Of a DNA stretch of 27,427 bases, positions 8,301-15,090 are shown one piece after another. Positions within the stretch are counted from its first letter, which is position 1. Every line of letters starts with the position of its first letter. The position numbers and the translations under genes were made by a program. Location of the stretch: NCBI GenBank assembly GCA_044357345.1, contig JBIKPR010000033.1:1-27427 (forward strand), read 5' to 3'. Source of the stretch: JABMMZ01 sp044357345. Its GTDB lineage: Bacteria; Bacteroidota; Bacteroidia; NS11-12g; UBA955. Under the pieces are notes generated by a model, which saw only the letters and a program-made list of their open reading frames with translations, did no database searches and was not told where the DNA came from.

Positions 8301-9936
8301 TTTGGACAGTTTTGTTGTCGATAAAAACACCGGCAACAGATTCCCTTATGGCACTTGGGAAACCATTGAATATGCAGGTTCTAGAGATTTAAGCAATCCG
8401 AACATTGCACCTAAGATTTTAAATTCTGTAAAGAGCAAAAAATACTTCGACCCTAAATTTGGCGCTGGTCAATACTTGGTTAAATTAACCGATGTATCCA
8501 GCGGTTGCCCTGTGACCGACAGCACTGAGATATTGGTAAATGGATTGCCAATCATACAAATAAATGTTCCTGATACCGTTTGTTCTAGCGCCGCACCATT
8601 TGTGTTAAACAATATATTACCAGCAGGAAATGTTGGAACTTGGAGCGGCAAAGGTGTGAGTATGCGTCAGTTTGATCCTAGTATTAGCAGCAAAACGACC
8701 TTGTACGAAGGACCAATAAGCATCAAATTTGAATATTCAAATCCTTTAACCACTTGTACTTCATCTGATTCTCAAACTCTATTGATACAATCGCAGCCAG
8801 AAGTTCTTATTGGCAATAAGAAACCATACCAACAATGTGAGGGCATAGATTTCAATGTGACAGCTACAAAAAACTGGGCCAATTCAATTACTTGGAGTCA
8901 TAATGGTGATGGGCAATTTAGCGACGCTAAAAACCTAATCAGCTTCTATAAGCACGGTTTGAAAGACACTGGCATCAATGAGTTGGCGGGTAAGGTAATC
9001 TTGACCATCAAGACCGATAAGCTAGGCGTTTGTCCGCAAGCCAAAGATGAGTTGCCATTAATTATAGAACCTTATCCTCAATTTGACTTTACCGCAGACC
9101 CTACCTTACAATGCGAACCAGCCGTGGTTAACTTCCAAAGCTTGGTGAGAAAACCAGCAGGGTCAAGCAACTTAAGCTATACTTGGGATTTTGGAAATGG
9201 ACAGAGCTTAAACCAATCCTTGAACGCTGCACCACTTGGCATACGTTATGACACAGCAAACCGCAATTGGTATGATGTTACTTTAAGAATAGACAACAAA
9301 TGGGGTGCGGGTGTAAACGAGACTTGTCCGATTACCAAAGACTCTTTAGACTTCATTAAAGTATTGCCACAACCGAAAGCAGGATTTAGCAGCGACCCTG
9401 GCTATTACACCACGGTGGCCTTCCCTAAATTTAGATTCTTTAACGAAACTAAAACACGTTGGATCAGTCCAGCCACTATAGACTACAATTGGCATTTTGG
9501 CAGCAGCGATCCTGACGATACCAGCACGGCTAAAAACCCGGTTCACAACTACCCTGCCGACACCATGAAATACAGAGTGGTATTGACATCCACTATTTCT
9601 TTTGAAGGATTAAGCTGTCCAGACAGCCTTGGCCAGGTGCGAGAAATTGATCCAGACGTTACGGTGTTTGTGCCTACAGCGTTTAGCCCCGAGGGTACAG
9701 GACCGAAAGACAACAACGTGTTCAAAGCGGTTGTGAATGGCGAGAAATCCTTCCACATACAAATCTTAAACCGTTGGGGCGAGAAGCTATGGGAAAGCAG
9801 CGACAAGCATGCCTCATGGGATGGTAAGTCGCGTGGTGAAGATGTTCAACAGGACGTTTATATGTGGGTGATTAAAGTAGCTGCATTTGATGGCGAAGAA
9901 TACACCTATGAAGGAACGGTTACTTTGTTGAGGTAA
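5338..9936 (+). CDS. Giant secreted surface protein with T9SS type B sorting domain
   Basis: The 1532-residue protein starts with a signal peptide (MKHVKASILFILLMRLSMANA, likely cut before Cys22). Residues ~22-250 form a Cys-rich module opening DIVFRHLGGYKYHVKFILYHQC, a pattern I recall from other Bacteroidota surface proteins. A long series of Ig-/cadherin-like beta modules follows, e.g. PPYIEGLNKYNVCEGKKICF (~316), VCAGDNITLEP (~525), IGPDQRICTYELTILSA (~602) with FWLPNGDSTQSIVV. Two PKD-like units carry YTWDFGNGQ (~1281) and YNWHFGSSDPDD (~1382). Residues ~1443-1532 (VFVPTAFSPEGTG, ILNRWGEKLWES, WDGK, DVYMWVIK, YTYEGTVTLLR) are the gliding-motility-associated C-terminal domain, the signal for export and surface attachment by T9SS. 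It is probably an adhesin or matrix protein; ligand unknown. It stands alone, with 230 bp of A/T-rich sequence upstream and no terminator seen downstream. Confidence 0.88.
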   Translation: MKHVKASILFILLMRLSMANACDVINGSDIVFRHLGGYKYHVKFILYHQCVCKLGIMPKFTMSCNSTTLSIVPPRTKIRDITPVCSNGQPPCTNGGYSGTRYGIEEHTFEDTIDFANSPYNAFLNNNCCEIKFRVSQPWGLVGTTTSTTTYGGEAMMNICLIKTKGNNTPTLSTIPMSFMCCNQPFTFNNGVFDNLDSDSLAYSLDEPLSASFNPVSWNSPLNKDIPLTPYCPPNPGTVNCRALPNAKPPRGFYFDKETGDMVFTPTKCDESGPVAIRVSEFRKDSISKKMVQIGYTRRDIYVTVVTCSDNNPPYIEGLNKYNVCEGKKICFTIKAKDDPYLPKQTVPDTVNLTWNYGIPDATFTIIDPTAREKEAQFCWTPKIGDARNQAYSFAATAKDDACPRPAYTIKGFNIKVNPKARSKRQYEILDCGKFKFTSWAGDTVNYNQKNYLYKFTIRDSSNSGAPVYTGYVKRDSIKFKRGGKYIIEHEINNPPFNCITIYSDTVIIPPVLSVDLAFGKDTFVCAGDNITLEPKVENGVPSYKYLWESPFGTINPKDTLSKFTLIKPTATTKVVLKLTDAKKCVDRDTILVKYQPNPVVEIGPDQRICTYELTILSAQNADTMRYFWLPNGDSTQSIVVNIADRYIAKVIDKLGCHTSDTMRLFVNDTVVALAKPNLEICINDTLKFKARRRPLGHSRTMAWRDLNTGVTISNDSSFVQKISTMVPKRYELDLKVTQGGVMCQDKDTLEVQVNALPTFVFAGLPPRCYSDGAINLSQAKIAKASSGDKTQSTSDVRYYQTKKPSWITGGPVGVNVFTYNYPNFIKNYQVPKLGLRDTICYDFRDYKGCYNKECKPTKLNPNPDVFVKDSTYCQRVGQITLDKQVVRPFSKIGGIESFRVIEVPQGSNVDPAAIISTNSSNTPPTTEMDPGKEGENEKTGKYVIEYCFKDAITGCQTCDTANVFVIRLPEIKFTDFNKQCINYPLMALDSFVVDKNTGNRFPYGTWETIEYAGSRDLSNPNIAPKILNSVKSKKYFDPKFGAGQYLVKLTDVSSGCPVTDSTEILVNGLPIIQINVPDTVCSSAAPFVLNNILPAGNVGTWSGKGVSMRQFDPSISSKTTLYEGPISIKFEYSNPLTTCTSSDSQTLLIQSQPEVLIGNKKPYQQCEGIDFNVTATKNWANSITWSHNGDGQFSDAKNLISFYKHGLKDTGINELAGKVILTIKTDKLGVCPQAKDELPLIIEPYPQFDFTADPTLQCEPAVVNFQSLVRKPAGSSNLSYTWDFGNGQSLNQSLNAAPLGIRYDTANRNWYDVTLRIDNKWGAGVNETCPITKDSLDFIKVLPQPKAGFSSDPGYYTTVAFPKFRFFNETKTRWISPATIDYNWHFGSSDPDDTSTAKNPVHNYPADTMKYRVVLTSTISFEGLSCPDSLGQVREIDPDVTVFVPTAFSPEGTGPKDNNVFKAVVNGEKSFHIQILNRWGEKLWESSDKHASWDGKSRGEDVQQDVYMWVIKVAAFDGEEYTYEGTVTLLR

Positions 9937-9980
9937 AACCTAAACCACAAGTAAGGTCGCCAAAAAATTCTTGATTAAAA

Positions 9981-10011
9981 TTTGTGTACTTACCAATTTT
10001 TGGTAACTTTG
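9981..10011 (+). promoter_or_regulatory. Promoter of the parDE toxin-antitoxin operon
   Basis: TTTG at 9981-9984, a 19-bp spacer, then TAACTTTG at 10004-10011: an exact fit to the Bacteroidetes primary sigma consensus (-33 TTTG, -7 TAnnTTTG). The start of transcription would fall near 10016-10018, leaving a leader of about 10-13 nt before the ATG at 10029. Confidence 0.78.
9990..10006. promoter_or_regulatory. Palindromic operator of parDE
   Basis: TTACCAATTTTTGGTAA is a perfect 7-bp dyad with a TTT centre. It lies between the -33 and -7 boxes and covers the first three bases of the -7 box, the right position for repression by the RHH-type ParD antitoxin or the ParD-ParE complex, which autoregulate in known systems. 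Binding here is inferred. Confidence 0.65.
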
Positions 10012-10028
10012 TAAAAGGTTTATATTTT

Positions 10029-10277
10029 ATGAAAAATACATCAATATCATTAGGAGATTATTTTGACCAATTTGTTAGCAGCCAAGTATCAGGAGGGCGC
10101 TATAAAAACGTGAGTGAAGTTATACGTGCAGGGCTGCGACTTTTGGAAGATGAAGAGAGTAAAGCAATAAGTTTGAGAAACGCGATTCAAAAAGGTCTAG
10201 AGAGTCCAAGAGTTGAAAGTTTCAATTTTGACGATAATTTAGAACTGCTAAAAGTAAAAAATAGAAAAAATGGCTAA
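10029..10277 (+). CDS. parD: ParD-family type II antitoxin
   Basis: An 82-residue protein beginning MKNTSISLGDYFDQFV, followed by GRYKNVSEVIRAGLRLLEDEE (residues ~24-45): the ribbon-helix-helix DNA-binding domain of the ParD/CopG group. The C-terminal half is acidic and likely disordered until it wraps the toxin. It neutralises the ParE toxin encoded next and represses its own operon. The start at 10029 is chosen because upstream in-frame sequence (from 9984) lies within the promoter and is unlike the family. The gene overlaps the toxin gene by 8 bp, as expected for co-translation. The pair sits between an unrelated surface-protein gene and tpiA and is A/T-rich, suggesting acquisition as a small module. 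Confidence 0.9.
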   Translation: MKNTSISLGDYFDQFVSSQVSGGRYKNVSEVIRAGLRLLEDEESKAISLRNAIQKGLESPRVESFNFDDNLELLKVKNRKNG

Positions 10278-10569
10278 TGTTATTTTAAGACAAGAAGCCA
10301 TTAACGACTTGAATAATATTTGGGAATACACTTTTGAAAAATGGTCTGAAACGCAGGCAGACAAATATTATGAAATGCTAAAACTTTCTTGTTTAGAAAT
10401 AGGGAACAACACTAAAATTGGTAGACAATACGATGAAATTAATAAAGATTTACTCGGTTTACATTCAGGAAGTCATATAATATTCTATCAATGTATAGAT
10501 AAATACGAAGTTGAAATTATCAGAATTCTACATGAAAGTATGGATTTGAAAGTCCGATTAAATGATTAA
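10270..10569 (+). CDS. parE: ParE/RelE-superfamily toxin
   Basis: A 99-residue protein with the ParE pattern: ILRQEAINDLNNIWEYTFEKWSE at the N-terminus (helical hairpin), GRQYDEINKDLLGLHSGSHIIFYQ in the core, and EVEIIRILHESMDLKVRL at the C-terminus, where family members carry the conserved R-I-L-H. ParE toxins are known to poison DNA gyrase; whether this one does is not visible. It appears intact, with a full-length C-terminus. Note that the gene symbol is the toxin, unrelated to the topoisomerase IV gene parE at 13198. Transcription ends at the hairpin 30 bp downstream. Confidence 0.9.
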   Translation: MANVILRQEAINDLNNIWEYTFEKWSETQADKYYEMLKLSCLEIGNNTKIGRQYDEINKDLLGLHSGSHIIFYQCIDKYEVEIIRILHESMDLKVRLND

Positions 10570-10598
10570 ATCAAATATCCTTAGAAACAGCTAAAAAC

Positions 10599-10631
10599 AA
10601 GAAAGTCCCGACAATAAGCCGGGACTTTCTT
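10599..10631. terminator. Bidirectional terminator between parDE and tpiA
   Basis: AAGAAAGTCCCG, 9-nt loop (10611-10619), CGGGACTTTCTT followed by TTT: a 12-bp perfect stem with A-rich and T-rich flanks. It serves the convergent parDE (plus) and tpiA (minus) transcripts. Confidence 0.9.
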
Positions 10632-10648
10632 TTTATCAATATTTGTTT

Positions 10649-11407
10649 TTAGAACGACTTAGCGATGTCGATAAAATCGCGAGAAGCCAAAGCTGCACCT
10701 CCGATTAAAGCACCATCGATGTCAGACATAGCAAACAATGACTTGGCATTGTCTGGTTTAACGCTACCACCGTAAAGGATTGATATACCATCAGCAATTT
10801 CGTCGTTGAACATGCTGGCCACAGCTTTGCGGATGTGTATATGCATTTCGTTTGCCTGATCAGCAGAAGCTGTAACGCCCGTGCCAATAGCCCAAACGGG
10901 TTCATAAGCCAAAATACATTTAGCTGCATCTTCATTGCTCAAACCTTTCATAGCCGACAATTGCTCTTCAACAATGGCAAAATGTGCATTGGCTTCACGC
11001 TCAGCCAAAGTCTCGCCGATACAATATACCGGAACAATGTTGTGCTTTAAAGATGTCACAATTTTAGCCGCACAAGAAGCATTGCTCTCGTTGTAGTATT
11101 GTCTTCTTTCGCTGTGACCAACAAGGGTGTAGTGGATGTCGATGGACGTCAACATAGAAGCTGAAACTTCACCAGTGAAAGCACCTTGTTCGTTTTGGTT
11201 GATGTTTTGAGCCCCTACTCCTATACCCGAACCTGCCAATTGTTTGGCAATGGCTTGAAGGTGGATGTAAGGTGGAAATATTAACAATTTCGCTTCTGGC
11301 ATGACTTCAGTAGCTGCCATGGTTCTTATTTCTTGAGCTAAGCCTTGACCTTCTTCAAAGGTTTTGTGCATTTTCCAGTTGCCTGCGGCAATTTTTTGTC
11401 TTTTCAT
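10649..11407 (-). CDS. tpiA: Triosephosphate isomerase
   Basis: A 252-residue glycolytic enzyme interconverting dihydroxyacetone phosphate and glyceraldehyde 3-phosphate. All catalytic residues are visible: Asn10 and Lys12 in AAGNWKMHKT, His98 in VGHSERR, Glu169 in AYEPVWAIGTG, which runs into the mobile loop 6; the phosphate-binding LYGGSVKPDN (211-220) and IGGAAL complete the barrel. Length is standard. The start at 11407 gives the normal N-terminus and overlaps the TGA of the preceding nucleotidyltransferase gene (ATGA, 11404-11407); an ATG four codons upstream is less likely. Confidence 0.97.
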   Translation of the reverse strand: MKRQKIAAGNWKMHKTFEEGQGLAQEIRTMAATEVMPEAKLLIFPPYIHLQAIAKQLAGSGIGVGAQNINQNEQGAFTGEVSASMLTSIDIHYTLVGHSERRQYYNESNASCAAKIVTSLKHNIVPVYCIGETLAEREANAHFAIVEEQLSAMKGLSNEDAAKCILAYEPVWAIGTGVTASADQANEMHIHIRKAVASMFNDEIADGISILYGGSVKPDNAKSLFAMSDIDGALIGGAALASRDFIDIAKSF

Positions 11408-12579
11408 GATTTTTCCCAATTTCTAAATTTAGATTCTAGTGTATAAATGTAATTTAATATATTTTTATCGTCTTCTGTTAATACAACATGTCGTCTTTGC
11501 ATCACCAATTCAGCCGTTTGAAAGGCTTTGGCTGGCATATAGGTCTCGAAGCCCTGTGCACCGCCCCAACTGAAGGAAGGAACGAAATTGCGCGGAAAGC
11601 CCGAACCGAAGATATTGGCAGATACGCCAACCACAGTTCCAGTATTGAACATGGTATTGATGCCACATTTGCTGTGGTCGCCCATAAAGAGGCCGCAAAA
11701 TTGCAAACCAGTTTTCTCAAAACGCTCGGTTTGGTAATTCCACAATTTCACAATCTCGTAATTATTTTTTAAATTGCTGTTGTTGGTATCGGCACCTAGG
11801 TTGCACCATTCACCCAAAACAGAATTGCCTAAGAAACCATCATGGCCCTTGTTTGAATAAGCGAAGATCACCGAATTACTGACCTCTCCTCCTACTTTGC
11901 TGTGTGGACCAACGGTGGTGCCATTGTATATTTTAGCCCCCATTTTAATACCCGCAGATTCGCACAAAGCAAATGGTCCACGGATTAAGGCACCTTCCAT
12001 AACCTCCGAATTTTTACCCAAGTAAATCGGTCCTTCGCTGGTATTAAACACCGCAGCTTCCGCTTTGGCACCCTCTTCAAGGAAGATTGGGTGTTTGCCA
12101 ATAACGGTATTGGTGGAACTTAAAGTTTGTGAAACCCTATTGGCCGTTAAGCGTTCAAAATCAAGATTGATTTGATGGTGGTTGAAAGAGAAAATATTGT
12201 ATATGCGTGAGATTTGAAAAAACTCAGCGGGATATTGTACAGACTTGGCTTGCTCGGCCTCCGCCAATTGAGCGCCACGGTAGGCGATAAGGCAATTTTC
12301 ACTTTGCAAAGCCTCACCAGAAGCAAGGGCTTGAATTGCAGTAAGCAAATTTGCATCAGGCAAGACACGGCCATTGATGAATAAATTTTCAGCCTCTATT
12401 GTTACCGGATATTTTCCAGAAAGATGCTCGGCACAACTATAAGAAACATTGGCAGAGAGACAAAGCTCCCATTTTTCAGCTAGGGTTAAAATTCCACAGC
12501 GAATTAGTGCCGCTGGTCTGGTTAAAGTAAAAGGGTAAAGATGGGGAACTTCTTGGTCGTCAAATAGAATTGTATTCAT
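11404..12579 (-). CDS. GlmU-family sugar nucleotidyltransferase-like protein
   Basis: A 391-residue, two-domain protein. The N-terminal part (MNTILFDDQEVPHLYPFTLTRPAALIRCGILTLAEKWE) is the diverged nucleotidyltransferase domain seen in Bacteroidota GlmU-like proteins (NTP_transf_4 type) and lacks the canonical L-A-A-G-x-G-T-R-M loop. From about residue 150 the sequence becomes a left-handed beta-helix of hexapeptide-like repeats (VIGKHPIF, IYLGKNSEV, GALIRGPFAL, IKMGAKIYNG, SKVGGEVSNSVIF), with GEWCNLGADTNNSNLKNNY matching the turn preceding the acetyl-CoA site in GlmU. It probably makes or modifies a nucleotide sugar for envelope synthesis; the substrate is unknown. It is followed by tpiA with an ATGA overlap, and preceded by L31, from which a terminator separates it. 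Confidence 0.8.
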   Translation of the reverse strand: MNTILFDDQEVPHLYPFTLTRPAALIRCGILTLAEKWELCLSANVSYSCAEHLSGKYPVTIEAENLFINGRVLPDANLLTAIQALASGEALQSENCLIAYRGAQLAEAEQAKSVQYPAEFFQISRIYNIFSFNHHQINLDFERLTANRVSQTLSSTNTVIGKHPIFLEEGAKAEAAVFNTSEGPIYLGKNSEVMEGALIRGPFALCESAGIKMGAKIYNGTTVGPHSKVGGEVSNSVIFAYSNKGHDGFLGNSVLGEWCNLGADTNNSNLKNNYEIVKLWNYQTERFEKTGLQFCGLFMGDHSKCGINTMFNTGTVVGVSANIFGSGFPRNFVPSFSWGGAQGFETYMPAKAFQTAELVMQRRHVVLTEDDKNILNYIYTLESKFRNWEKS

Positions 12580-12614
12580 GTTTCAGGTATCAAAATAAGG
12601 TAAAAAAACAGACA

Positions 12615-12639
12615 TAAAAAAAATCCCGACGAATCGGGA
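12615..12639 (-). terminator. Rho-independent terminator of rpmE
   Basis: On the minus strand TCCCGA, loop TTCG, TCGGGA, followed by nine T (complement of A at 12615-12623). It begins 22 bp after the L31 stop codon and sits before the GlmU-like gene. Confidence 0.85.
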
Positions 12640-12661
12640 CTTTCTAAAGAGTTTATTTAAA

Positions 12662-12910
12662 TTATTTTTTAACGTAACGTTGACGGAATTTATCGATTCT
12701 ACCAGCTGTATCCACCAAGGTTTGTTTTCCGGTGAAGAAAGGATGGCTTTTATCTGATATCTCCAACTTGTAAATAGGATATTCGTTTCCGTCTTCCCAT
12801 TTAGCAGTTTCTCTTGTATCAACACAGCTACGTGTTAAAAATGAGTAATCACTGCTTAGGTCTTTGAAAATGACAAAACGATAGTTCGATGGATGTATAC
12901 CTTCTTTCAT
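12662..12910 (-). CDS. rpmE2: 50S ribosomal protein L31, type B
   Basis: An 82-residue basic protein starting MKEGIHPSNYRFVIFKDLSS, with FLTRSCVDTRETAKWEDGNEYP, then YKLEISDKSHPFFTGKQ and the C-terminal DTAGRIDKFRQRYVKK: the standard type B L31. It has a single Cys and lacks the CxxC zinc ligands of type A L31, so it is the zinc-independent form. The start at 12910 is set by the family N-terminus and by the promoter 20 bp upstream; translation further upstream would cross that promoter. It is a single-gene transcription unit with its own promoter and terminator. Confidence 0.95.
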   Translation of the reverse strand: MKEGIHPSNYRFVIFKDLSSDYSFLTRSCVDTRETAKWEDGNEYPIYKLEISDKSHPFFTGKQTLVDTAGRIDKFRQRYVKK

Positions 12911-12930
12911 GATATTTCTTTTTGGGAGTG

Positions 12931-12961
12931 CAAAAATAAGAATAAATATTGTTCTTGCAAA
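12931..12961 (-). promoter_or_regulatory. Promoter of rpmE (L31)
   Basis: Read on the minus strand: TTTG (12961-12958), 19-bp spacer, TATTTTTG (12938-12931), an exact -33/-7 pair of Bacteroidetes type. Predicted start of transcription near 12925, about 15 nt before the ATG at 12910. Confidence 0.78.
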
Positions 12962-13197
12962 AAAATATTGAACAATCTTTGATATTTGTTTGCTAATGGG
13001 CCAATTAAAGCTGCTTAACACATGCAAAAATAAAGAGAAACCTTCAAAATAACCTTATAAAAGCTTCAATATCTGTTTTTTAAACAAACATCCTCTTAAC
13101 AAAAAATTTATTATCATCTTATTTAATTGTTTATAAAAACCTTGAGGTTGTAAATAACAGTATTGGATGGAGACTTATTTTCGCTCATTAAAGTTTT

Positions 13198-15090
13198 ATG
13201 GCAATTCAGGACACAACATACTCCGAAGATAGTATCCGGTCGCTAGACTGGAAAGAGCATATTCGGATGCGTCCAGGGATGTATATCGGTAAGCTGGGCG
13301 ATGGTGCATCGGCAGATGACGGTATATATGTACTGGTAAAAGAAATACTCGACAACAGTATTGACGAACACATGATGGGACATGGTAAAAAAATCGAAAT
13401 TACCATTTCTGACAACAAAGTAGAGGTTCGAGATTACGGACGTGGTATTCCTTTGGGTAAAGTAATCGATTGCGTGAGCAAAATTAACACCGGGGGAAAA
13501 TACGATTCAGGTGCCTTCCAAAAATCGGTTGGCTTGAACGGTGTGGGTACAAAAGCCGTAAACGCCCTCTCCTCTTATTTCTGTGTTCAATCGTTTCGCG
13601 ATGGCAAAACCAAAAAAGCTGAATTTGCCAAAGGTGAATTGGTGAAAGACTATCCGGAAACCACCACCACTCAGAAAGATGGAACCATGATGGTGTTTGA
13701 ACCAGACAATTCCATTTTTAAAAACTACCGTTATATCCCAGAATTCCTCATTGAACAAATGTGGAATTACGCGTTTTTGAATTCTGGTCTTACCCTTCAA
13801 TTCAACGGTCAAGCTTATTTTTCTAAAAACGGTTTGAAAGACCTTTTGGAGCGCAAAGTGGATACAGAAACTGTTTTGTATCCTATCATGCACTTCAGGG
13901 AAAACGATTTTGAAGTTGCTCTAACCCACGGCCACCAATACGGTGAAGAATACTATTCGTTTGTTAACGGACAATACACCACCCAAGGTGGAACACACTT
14001 AAGTGCTTTTAAAGAAGCGGTGGTAAAAACCATTCGCGAATTTTACAAGAAAGATTTTGATGCCTCAGACGTTCGAACTTCCATATCCGCAGCCATAGCG
14101 GTGAGGGTACAAGAACCCGTGTTTGAGTCTCAGACCAAAACCAAATTAGGCAGTACTGAAATGGCTCCAGGTGGACAAGGCATGCGTTCTTTTGTTAGCG
14201 AAAACCTCATGAAGGTTATGGACAATTTCTTACACAAGAATCCTGCAACTGCCGAAGCCATTTTAAAGAAAATTCTGCAAAACGAGCGCGAACGCAAAGA
14301 CATGGCAGGTGTGCGTAAATTGGCGCAACAAAGAGCCAAGAAAGCCAATTTGCACAACAAAAAGCTGCGCGATTGCCGCACACATTTTGGCGACAACAAA
14401 GACGAAAAATTTGACACCACCATATTCATCACCGAGGGTGACTCTGCGAGTGGAAGTATTACCAAAAGCAGAAACGTTGAATACCAAGCAGTGTTTAGTT
14501 TGCGTGGTAAGCCTTTGAACTGCTATGGTCTGAAAAAGAAAGTGGTGTATGAGAATGAAGAATTCAACTTGCTGCAACACGCTCTAGACATTGAGGAAGG
14601 CTTAGACAATTTGCGTTTCAACAAGGTGGTAATAGCGACAGATGCCGACGTCGATGGTATGCACATTCGTTTGCTGTTGATGACTTTCTTTTTACAGTTT
14701 TTCCCTGATCTGGTTAGAAATGGACACGTTTATATTCTCCAAACACCTTTGTTTAGGGTGAGAAATAAAAAAGAAACCATTTATTGTTACAGCGACGAAG
14801 AGCGTCAAAGGGCCATAATGAAATTGGGTAACAAACCTGAGATCACACGATTTAAAGGATTGGGTGAAATATCTCCAGGTGAATTTGAAGCCTTTATTGG
14901 TGAAGAAATGCGCTTGGAGCCAATTATCTTAACCAAGGAAACCAGTATCGAAAAACTTTTGAAATACTACATGGGCAAAAACACCCCTGAGAGACAAGAG
15001 TTTATTATCGATAATTTATACATAGAAAAAGACATCACCACCGAAGAAAAAGTGGTTGAGTTAGAACCAGAAGAAGAAGAAGCAGTTTAA
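13198..15090 (+). CDS. parE: DNA topoisomerase IV subunit B (type IIA ATPase subunit)
   Basis: A 630-residue type IIA topoisomerase ATPase/TOPRIM subunit. GHKL motifs: KEILDNSIDEHM (Glu49, Asn53), DYGRGIP (79-85) and GLNGVGTKAVNALS (112-125). TOPRIM motifs: TEGDSASG (Glu413) and DADVDGMHIRLLL (Asp482, 484, 486); RFKGLGE follows. It works with ParC to decatenate daughter chromosomes using ATP. GyrB is the alternative, but the 630-residue length without the gyrase-type C-terminal insert, EGDSASGSITKSR wording and the adjacent partner favour the ParE of Bacteroidota. The stop and the parC start overlap in TAATG. Upstream 12962-13197 is A/T-rich with only a weak TATTTTCG box at 13176. Confidence 0.9.
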   Translation: MAIQDTTYSEDSIRSLDWKEHIRMRPGMYIGKLGDGASADDGIYVLVKEILDNSIDEHMMGHGKKIEITISDNKVEVRDYGRGIPLGKVIDCVSKINTGGKYDSGAFQKSVGLNGVGTKAVNALSSYFCVQSFRDGKTKKAEFAKGELVKDYPETTTTQKDGTMMVFEPDNSIFKNYRYIPEFLIEQMWNYAFLNSGLTLQFNGQAYFSKNGLKDLLERKVDTETVLYPIMHFRENDFEVALTHGHQYGEEYYSFVNGQYTTQGGTHLSAFKEAVVKTIREFYKKDFDASDVRTSISAAIAVRVQEPVFESQTKTKLGSTEMAPGGQGMRSFVSENLMKVMDNFLHKNPATAEAILKKILQNERERKDMAGVRKLAQQRAKKANLHNKKLRDCRTHFGDNKDEKFDTTIFITEGDSASGSITKSRNVEYQAVFSLRGKPLNCYGLKKKVVYENEEFNLLQHALDIEEGLDNLRFNKVVIATDADVDGMHIRLLLMTFFLQFFPDLVRNGHVYILQTPLFRVRNKKETIYCYSDEERQRAIMKLGNKPEITRFKGLGEISPGEFEAFIGEEMRLEPIILTKETSIEKLLKYYMGKNTPERQEFIIDNLYIEKDITTEEKVVELEPEEEEAV

